Of a DNA stretch of 64,000 nucleotides, positions 56,863 to 64,000 are shown in pieces (position 1 is the first letter of the stretch; the number at the start of each line of letters is the position of its first letter). The notes under the pieces were generated by a model, which saw nothing but the letters and a program-made list of their open reading frames with translations, made no database searches and had not been told where the DNA came from. Source of the stretch: Sacculina carcini (taxonomy: Eukaryota > Arthropoda > Thecostraca > Sacculinidae); assembly GCA_916048095.2 (NCBI GenBank), contig OU696589.1, forward strand, positions 7,641,683 to 7,705,682, in the 5' to 3' direction. The translations under genes and the position numbers were made by a program.

Positions 56863-57488
56863 TGCGTTTATTGCAATCGCCCGTAATGCGCTTTTCATTG
56901 CAATTTCATCCACACTTCACGCACACTCTCATTCACTCATGGATACATATATACACTTTCATACAACGACATGCATATATACAGGTATACATAGAATTAA
57001 ATATTGAACTAAACATTGAACTAAACACACACACACACAAATGCGAACATACTTTCATTCAGATATATGTGATAACATCAACTTGGCCGCATCGTAGTTG
57101 AGTCGTTTTCGTGCTGCATCAGTGCTTATTCTCGGCAATGCCAGTCGTCTAGTTGGGCGCAGATTTATGTCGTGCTGATTGGCCTGTTCAAACGTACCGT
57201 AAAGAGCGGACGGTTTTTTCGTGGTCATTATTGTTCGAATGAGTCTTCTTCTGCTGTTTGTTATGAGGTCATCGACCGTTGGAAGGCAGAGTTGGCGGTA
57301 GGCTGAAGATATGTGGTCGTATTTTCGTTTTTTGCTCAGAACTCTCGCACAAAAATTGAGAATTATTTGGATGCGTTGTTTTTGGGTGATGCCAGTTGTG
57401 CCATAGACGGAAATGCAGTATGATAGTATGGATATGATGAATGCATTAATGATGTGTCTGTGTGTGTATTCTGGTAACGACGCTAGTG

Positions 57489-57497
<9 letters not shown>
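56863..57497 (-). pseudogene. CR1-like LINE RT C-terminal fragment and 3' UTR
   Basis: Minus strand 57497 to the TGA at 57057-57055 is one open frame of about 145 codons without a usable ATG: LASLPEYTHRHIINAFIIS, ISVYGTTGITQKQRIQ, LNFCARVLSKKRKYDHIS. This matches the YCISVYG - RVQKILNFAARV - YDHIS series that follows the catalytic core in CR1-type RTs. The 3' UTR then runs into (TAA)n at 56862. Confidence 0.72.

Positions 57498-57540
<43 letters not shown>
57481..57540. repeat. (GT)n microsatellite
   Basis: Uninterrupted GT run of about 45 bp preceded by TGCCTG; it truncates the LINE fragment to its left. Confidence 0.9.
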
Positions 57541-57827
57541 TAGGTTTACGTGTCTCCCTCTCTCTCTGAAAATTTTCTTGTCTACACTTTAAACTAAATT
57601 TTAAATTTTAAAAATTGAACCAAAAACAAATATAGCGGTGAAAAGACAAAATGAACCCTTGAAAATGCGAAAATTTGGGTCAATATTCTGCAGACTACTC
57701 CTCCTAAACCAGCAATGGTACAACTATACAAATTATACCACTGTGTAGAAAATTGTCTGTCTTACTCAACAAACTATAATTCATACCCAAAAATTGAATA
57801 TAAAACATGTAAAATGGAACAAAATCA
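57541..57827. other. Unassigned AT-rich spacer
   Basis: No gene or repeat end was recognised. Confidence 0.4.
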
Positions 57828-58738
57828 ATTATTATTATTATTATTATTAATTACAGGCAAATCCAGTAGCATGGGAAGAGTGCAAGCACTATTACCACCC
57901 TAAGGTGGCCCCATGTACCGGAAGTGCCCAAAAGATTCAGAGAGAAAGAGAGTTCGAAGAGAAAAAAGTCTAGAAAGAGAGTTGGAAAGAAAATAATAAA
58001 TAAATAACAATAAATAATAAACCATCATCCGATAACAATCCATAATGTCACTCCGCCCACGTTCCTCAATAAATAATAACAATCAGCAATAAATATGTGA
58101 TTAAGTAAATAACAGCCATTAGTAAATAATAATAAATATTAATAAATAAGTAATAAATAACAATCAAGAACAATACATATGATTCAATAAGAAACATCCA
58201 ACAATAAATATTAATATGATTCAATAAGTAACAACAACACAAATAAATTGTATTGTATTGTATTGTATTTCAAAACGACACAGTAAACATATAATAACAC
58301 CAAACAACATATTTTCATGTGTCGGGGGAAGCCATAAAGGCTTATATCCCTTGAAAAAAGCAAGAACAAATAAAATAAAAGAAGAAAATGAAAAAAACAT
58401 ATATATACAGTTTAGTTCAGTTGGAAATGTACAGTGGCAAGTAATAGACGCGTTGCTTGCTGTACCTTAAATTTACAGTTCAGCAAGAGCTCATTTTCAT
58501 AATGAGATCATAAGAAGATCGGCAATCTATGATTCTATGAAATCTAAATATTCTAAATAAATAATAATCTAAATATTAAAGATGATTCTATGAAATCTAA
58601 ATATGATTCAATAAACAATAACACCAATAAATATGATTCAATATACAACAACAACAATAAATATGATTCAATAAACAGCAACAACAATAAATATGATTCA
58701 ATAAACAACAACAGCCAACACTGAGTAAAAGTTCTACA
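57828..58738 (-). mobile_element. 5'-truncated LINE copy, 3' UTR only
   Basis: Minus strand; ends GCATGCTACTGGATTTGCCTG then (TAA)n at about 57830-57850. The same 3' end recurs at 62755-63440. Relative to that copy, this one carries an extra block of about 350 bp (58250-58605) starting with (TGTAT)n. It begins at the AACAACAGCCAACACTGAG motif, after which the two copies differ. Confidence 0.75.
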
Positions 58739-58799
58739 TTCAATCTACATTCAAAATATTATTCAAACTCCACGCGTCCGATTTTCTATACTATTTTCT

Positions 58800-59521
58800 C
58801 TACACTTGCGACAGGACACTCTTGAGTGCGTCGAATGCTTCCTCAGCAGCCTGCGTCCACTCCAGCGGCACATTCTTTGGCTGTTTTCGGAGTACCTCGG
58901 TCAGTGGAAACGCGATATCCGAGAAATGTGGCACCATCCTCCGGTAAAATCCGATCATGCCCAAGAATCTACGCAGACCGGCGATGTCATTTGGGCGCTG
59001 CAACTCAGCAATTGCTGACACACGTTCACGCGGAGGGCCGATACCGTTGGCGCTGATCTCGTGGCCGAGGAACTGAACACAGTCGCAAAAAAACTGGCAT
59101 TTTTCCAACGCCAGCCGGAGGCGGTGCTGCTGAAGCACATCAAACACAGCGGCGAGGTCGGCTGCGTGTTGTTTGGCGTTGTCAGAAAAAATCAAAACGT
59201 CGTCCAGGTACACGAATGCGCACGTTAGATGACGAAATGCATTATCCATGAAGCGCTGAAATGTCGCCCCGCTGTTTCTCAAACCGAGCGGCATATAAAC
59301 GTACTCGTACAGCCCGAACGGAGTAGTCACCGCGGTTTACGGAATGTCACGCTCCGCCATTGGAACGTTATAATAGGCTTTCACCAGGTCTATTTTGCTA
59401 AACACGGACTTGCCGTGTATTCTCGAAGACACATCATATATGTGAGGCAGCGGGTACCGATTCGGAATCGTGCGAGCGTTCAACGGCCGATAATCACCGG
59501 TGACACGCCACTCCGTTCGGG
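58800..59521 (-). pseudogene. Gypsy reverse transcriptase fragment
   Basis: Minus strand reads GDYRPLNARTIPNRYPLPHI, FSKIDLVKAYYNVP, a TAA in place of the usual Lys codon in DIPKTA (near 59338), then TTPFGLYEYVYMPLGLRN, FVYLDDVLIFSDN (Y-L-D-D active site), FLGHEISANGI and FLGMIGFYRRMVP. It stops at the RT/RNase H border. The neighbouring domains are gone, so this is a fossil fragment, from a different gypsy lineage than the others here. Confidence 0.88.
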
Positions 59522-60184
59522 CTGTACGAGTTGCTTACACTTGCTTACACACAGACATTACACGCACATACACGCATACGCCACAAAATGTTTAACCCTA
59601 ATTTTGATATATCTTCTAAAAAATATTTTCAACAAACCAATATAAAATATTTAGCCCCAATATATGGTTAAAGGTTAAATGCCTAAGTGGCAGCTGCTAC
59701 ACGGGAAGAAGCCGAAGCTTATAAACACACAGGCGTGCCCCGTGCAGCTCGCTGTCACCGCAGAACCGACCCTCTCCACGCTATGGCGCCACAAGGACGT
59801 AAGACGTATTAGAGAGGGCCACCTCCCCAGAATGCATGGCACAACTCATGACTGATATCTGGTACCATTTACTGCTGGGTTTACAGGGGCTGTGGGATTG
59901 TAGAATTCGCCCAATGAAATTCTGCTCCGCCGGGTTATAAATATTTACTTCATCCGCCTATGATTCTCGCTGCTGCGAAATCAACATCAGAGTTTATGTG
60001 CAAAGCGCATGACGTATTCGCTAGGGCGCTAGCGTTCAGGACAAAATCTAGCTAAAAATATAAAATAAAAACATTCATATTTAGACTTTTCTATTGGTTA
60101 ATAGTTGTTATGGGTTTACTTTTTTCTATGTAAAATTGTATTTGTTTTCTTTTATGAATTAAATATTTATTTTATTTATATAAT
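59522..60184. other. Unassigned stretch
   Basis: Contains a GC-richer block (59680-59960) that does not fold as a tRNA by eye and encodes nothing recognisable. AT-rich sequence follows. Confidence 0.35.
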
Positions 60185-60745
60185 ATTTGTTACGCACAAC
60201 GGGCGGGTTTCAATGCTAGATGGTGATGTTAAGTTATAAATATATTTTGGAAACATTATGATGAAAAAGTTTGGTCATTTTTCATTGTTTCGTGTCTGAG
60301 TTCTGAATTATTCAGCACGACGGGCAGGTTTAAATATTAGGCGGTTTAAGCAAACTATTTTGTCAAAATAAATATAAAAATATAGAAATTTATACTTTTT
60401 ATGGGTTTACTCTTTTCTTTTTTAATTCATATTCCATTTGTCTTATGAATTGAATACAAATTTAATAGTATGAATTGTTCCGCACGACGGGCGGGTTTAC
60501 TTGCTAGAATTTCATCGTTTGTTACGTGTTTGTGTTCTGAATTATTCCGCACGACGGGCAGGTTCATATATGAGGCGTATCGAGGGATATTTTGTCCAGA
60601 TAAAATGAAAATATTCACATTTAGACATTTCTATTGGTTAGCATATTTACAGGTTAAATTTTTTGCTTTTAAATTTGTATTCATTTTATTTTATAGATTG
60701 AATATGAATTACATGTTATGAACTGTTCCGCACGACGGGCGGGTT

Positions 60746-60811
<66 letters not shown>

Positions 60812-61075
60812 AAATTCTCTGTCTGTCTGTGTGTGTATGTATGCTTGAATATGAGGTTAAAATAACTGGGCGGGCTCAATGATATAGATCAGTGGTTTCA
60901 AACGTAAAAGAAGCGATGGATCATTTTTTGAAATATGTCCCGCAGACAGCAACTATAGACAATAAAACGTTCAATTTCACCGTGTAGAATGCATTCTTAT
61001 ACAAAACTAACGGATTTGTCTTCAAGATCCAGAACGGATCGACACGATCCACAACGGGCGGGTTTATATGCTAGA
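60185..61075 (+). mobile_element. Cluster of Helitron-type 3' termini
   Basis: Six copies of a GC-rich hairpin motif (CCGCACGACGGGCGGGTTT or variants) lie near 60192, 60312, 60478, 60547, 60728 and 61040 in AT-rich DNA. Those near 60192, 60478 and 61040 end in GCTAG at the spacing seen in the terminus of the Helitron at 33949 (28 nt from CCGC to CTAG). This suggests nested or tandem insertions of non-autonomous Helitrons. 5' TC ends were not pinned down. Confidence 0.6.
60748..60809. repeat. (AT)n microsatellite
   Basis: Uninterrupted AT run of about 60 bp next to a Helitron-type hairpin. Confidence 0.95.
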
Positions 61076-61338
61076 CATTCAGGTTAGGTTACGTCAAGAA
61101 ATGATCACTAACTAGGGGTTGAGTTTGTGTCGGATTGAGTTTGTGTGTGAGGTACGCTCGGTGCAGTGTCCGCCGTTTGCAGTGGGGCTGCAGTTGCTGG
61201 GTCCAGATGGACCGGTGGGGGTCACTGGTCCGGGCCCGGTGCTGTAGCTCCCGCGGACTCGTACCGGGCGGAGCTCGCAGCGAGCTCAGGGGTATTTCGG
61301 TGCCCGTATAGCGCGCACCACCACTGGCGTGGCATCCC

Positions 61339-62753
61339 ATGCTGGATCTGCCCGTCCCCCCAGTAGGGCCCCGTGCAGAGGTGGGTGGTCATGTGCGCAG
61401 AGACAAACAAACATTTAATGCGTCGAAACCTTCAACCATCCCAACTGCTGGTCGTCCATCGGGCGATCGGCCACGGCCGCCGAAAGGTGGTCGTACATTG
61501 AGACACGACCAGGACGACACTCGTGCTGTTCCCACTCCGATGGTGTTGGTGTTTGCCAGCACCGACGAGAAGACGAAGCTGTCATCGTTGAACCCGTTCC
61601 GTCGTCTGGATGGATTCAGGAACATCGGAGACGTGCCTCTCGAAGCCAGCCGGCAGAGAGATGGTTCGTTGATGGTGAAATACGGCACTGAGACGGCAGC
61701 AGCCCGCGCGATAAAGGCAACCACTTTTCGTTATCGCGTGGTTACGGGCGAAAACAAGCGTTGGGAGAGCACCCCCATCTCGGTGTGTGCGCACTCGACA
61801 TTGAACCACGCCAGAGGTTCAAGGTTCAATTGTTCTGTTCTGTCGTGCGCTAGAGGGTGTCGATGATGAGGAGATTTGCGACGGATTGGCATCACAGGGT
61901 GTCATCCGCGTGGAGCGCATCGTCCGACGGCGTGAGGGTAGCGAGGTGCCAACGCACTTTTTCTTCCTCACGTTTGACGGTGCTGATCTGCCGGACGACA
62001 TCAAGATCGGTGACATCCGTCAGCGTATCCGAGTCCGCCCCTACGTGTCTAACCCGATGCGGTGCTACAGGTGCCAACGTTTCGGACATACGAGCTCCCG
62101 CTGTAACCGTGCTGAGATCTGCGGACGCTGCTCATCAGAACGGCTCACCGCTGTTGATTGCGACAATTGCAGGAGCAGCGGTCATGCGTCCTCGTCGCGT
62201 GACTGCCCGGAATGGCTAAAAGAAAAAGAAATTCTGGCTATTCGCGCTGCCAGTTTCGGCGAGGCGCGTGCTGTATATCGCAGCTCGCATCCATCAGGCC
62301 CGTCCTATGTCGGCGTAGTCACGAAGTCGGCTCAGCCGCCACAGTCTGTCGACTCGTTTCTGGAGAAGCTGACTGTTGGAGACTTCTTGAAGCTGTCGGG
62401 ACGAATGGGCTTGAAGCTGGTCGTACCTGAGGCTGACAAACATGAGCATGAACCAACACCGGTTGATCGGCGGTCTGAGGGGACTGCCGTGCCGCGGTCG
62501 CCAGCGGCCGCACCCCAGCGGTCCCAGGCGTCCGCGACCCAGCGGTCCCAGGCGTCCGCGACCCAGCGGCCCCAGACGGCCGCAACCCAGCGGCTCAAGG
62601 TGGCCGCTCCCCAGCAGCCTGAAAAGGCTGTGTATTGGACCGAGTTTTAATGATTTATTGCATATTTTACACTCCCGACAACCATCGATTTTAGCAATAC
62701 AGGAGATTAAGCTTTTAACTTATTCGTATTTTAGTATTCAGGATTTTAATGTC
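61339..62753 (+). pseudogene. LINE ORF1 (zinc knuckles) and start of endonuclease
   Basis: ORF1 runs from about 61339 to TAA 62650 with one frame change around 61810-61850. The first half has SLNPFRRLDGFRNIGDVP and YGTETAAARAIKAT (RRM-like); the second has IRVRPYVSNPMRCYRCQRFG then three CCHC-like knuckles (CYRCQRFGHTSSRC, CGRC..., CDNCRSSGHASSSRDC), typical of Jockey/I-type ORF1. A Pro/Gln repeat tail (AATQRSQASATQR-type) precedes the stop. The start of ORF2 endonuclease (ILAIQEIKLL, YFSIQDFNVF) is cut at 62753 by another LINE. The overlap with 39504-39546 shows both belong to one family. Confidence 0.82.
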
Positions 62754-64000
62754 TTTATTATTATTATTAATTTCAGGCAAATCCAGTAGCATGGGAAGAG
62801 TGCAAGCACTATTACCACCCTAAGGTGGCCCCATGTACCGGAAGCGCCCAAAAGATTCAGAGAGAAAGAGAGTTCGAAGAGAAAAAAGTCTAGAAAGAGA
62901 GTTGGAAAGAAAATAATAAATAAATAACAATAAATAATAAACCATCATCCGATAACAATCCATAATGTCACTCCGCCCACGTTCCTCAATAAATAATAAC
63001 AATCAACAATAAATATGTGATTCAGTAAATAACAGCCATAAATAAATAAGAATAAATATTAATAAATAAGTAATAAATAACAATCAAGAACAATACATAT
63101 GATTCAATAAGAAACATCCAACAATAAATATAAATATGATTCAATAAGTAACAACAACACAAATAAATATGATTCAATAAACAATAACACCAATAAATAT
63201 GATTCAATAAACAACAACAACAATAAATATGATTCAATAAACAGCAACAAGAATAAGCAACAGCAACAATAATAAATATGATTCAATAAACAACAACAAC
63301 AATAAATATGATTCAATAAACAGCAACAACAATAAATATGATTCAATAAACAGCAACAACAATAAATATGATTCAATAAACAGCAACAACAATAAATATG
63401 ATTCAATAAACAACAACAGCCAACACTGAGTAAAAGTATAATTTAATAAATAACAACAACCAATAATAAATCGTAATACATAGAGAGTAAAATAGGAATA
63501 AATATAAATAAATAGAAAATAAATAACAATAAGCATGAATAAATAACAATAAGCATGAATAAATAACAATAAATATGAATAAATATACAATTAATAAGAC
63601 TCAACAGTCAATTCCGCTCTTTCAGTAGCATTTCATTTACTTTGGCCTTGAATTTGTTCAAATTGTTCTGCGAGAAAGCCTCCTCCTTCAACGTGTTCCA
63701 AGTAGACACAGTGGCCGGAAGAAAGCAACGTTGGAATTGTTTTGTACGACAACGAATTGGAGCCATGCACTGGGGATGCTGTTTGGATGTAAACCGTGTG
63801 CTTCTTGCTGCCACGAAATCATCAGGAATTGACTTGCTCATCGGATGATGGTCGTTGTGCTTGATCTTGTACAGCATGCACACGCTGCTGACCTTTCGAC
63901 GATGGCAAAGATCACCAAGAACCAAGTCACCACAGAGGAACTTGGAAGTTCTAACAACTCTGTTGATGAGATTGAGTTGACAATCCGCAGCAGAAGACCA
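62754..64000 (-). mobile_element. LINE 3' region inserted in another LINE, running off the window
   Basis: Minus-strand RT C-terminus at 63608-64000, then a long AT-rich 3' UTR with a 30-bp repeat (AATAAATATGATTCAATAAA then CAACAACAAC; about 63150-63420), ending GGATTTGCCTG and (TAA)n at about 62760. The insertion point is the endonuclease start of the plus-strand LINE at 62753. Confidence 0.8.
63608..64000 (-). CDS. LINE reverse transcriptase C-terminus, partial
   Basis: Open from the window edge to TGA at 63610-63608. It reads HRRKVSSVCMLYKIKHN, TRFTSKQHPQCMAPIRCRT, FLPATVSTWNTLKEEAFS and NLNKFKAKVNEMLL. This is the RRK..CLCMLYKI - RT-QF-RSFLP - WN-LP series at the end of CR1/Jockey-type RT proteins. 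The catalytic core lies outside the window. No break is visible in the part seen. Confidence 0.75.
   Translation of the reverse strand, partial: WSSAADCQLNLINRVVRTSKFLCGDLVLGDLCHRRKVSSVCMLYKIKHNDHHPMSKSIPDDFVAARSTRFTSKQHPQCMAPIRCRTKQFQRCFLPATVSTWNTLKEEAFSQNNLNKFKAKVNEMLLKERN

Noticed and set aside
56405-57007. Plus-strand frame of 200 codons
   Set aside because: Runs through CA/GT/TAA simple repeats; low-complexity artefact.
59680-59960. Possible structured RNA or tRNA-derived SINE
   Set aside because: No A/B box pair or cloverleaf could be read, and no tail or duplication was seen.
63022-63590. Minus-strand Tyr/Leu/Cys repeat frames
   Set aside because: Product of the 30-bp AT-rich repeat in a LINE 3' UTR.

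Overview
This is eukaryotic nuclear DNA, almost certainly from an invertebrate animal. It has a spliced gene with GT-AG introns and animal-type exon structure, poly(A) signals, minisatellites and a dense load of metazoan transposable elements: Ty3/gypsy-like LTR elements, several LINE clades, Helitrons and terminal-inverted-repeat elements. The phylum cannot be fixed from the sequence. Most of the 64 kb is transposon-derived. Only three loci look like host genes.

Host genes. (1) 405-9172 (+): a nine-exon GALK2-type galactokinase/N-acetylgalactosamine kinase of 496 residues. All splice phases agree and the three GHMP/galactokinase motifs are present. Its intron 1 holds a DNA transposon and an LTR-element remnant, and its intron 7 holds about 82 copies of a 32-bp satellite. 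(2) 20567-22339 (-): a single-exon, 590-residue, GPCR-like membrane protein with a long loop between its fifth and sixth membrane segments. A near-intact gypsy element sits just past its poly(A) signal. (3) 44419-49848 (-): an intronless chimera. A formin GBD/FH3-like N-terminus, split by one in-frame TAG, runs into Ser/Pro linkers and two tandem, motif-complete atypical-PKC kinase domains. This is the most unusual locus in the window.

Layout. 0-9.2 kb galactokinase gene. 9.2-14.6 kb 43-bp satellite, a deleted LINE with a 2A-like motif, a CR1-like relic and a small LTR element of TRIM type (13554-14623). 14.8-20.5 kb a gypsy element whose gag-pol frame fills the space between its LTRs. 20.5-22.3 kb membrane protein. 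23.1-28.4 kb a second 43-bp satellite in inverted orientation, then a minus-strand gypsy relic broken by a foldback transposon and by a gag-only LTR element. 28.9-33.5 kb a decayed gypsy element. 33.8-38.6 kb a pol-only LTR element with a Helitron in its 5' LTR. 39.5-43.7 kb an RNase H-bearing LINE relic. 44.4-49.9 kb formin/aPKC chimera. 51.0-56.4 kb a minus-strand LINE with ORF1 and ORF2 joined by a TAATG stop-start, ORF1 being split by a 1.5-kb non-autonomous LTR element. 56.4-64 kb LINE 3' ends, a gypsy RT fragment, a cluster of Helitron 3' termini, and LINE ORF1 interrupted by another LINE.

Reading together: the LTR elements carry matching target-site duplications (4 or 5 bp) in five of six cases and low LTR divergence by eye, so transposition looks recent. 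Several elements are complementary deletion derivatives (gag without pol; pol without gag or primer-binding site), which implies trans-mobilisation. All domain calls come from reading translated sequence, without database searches.
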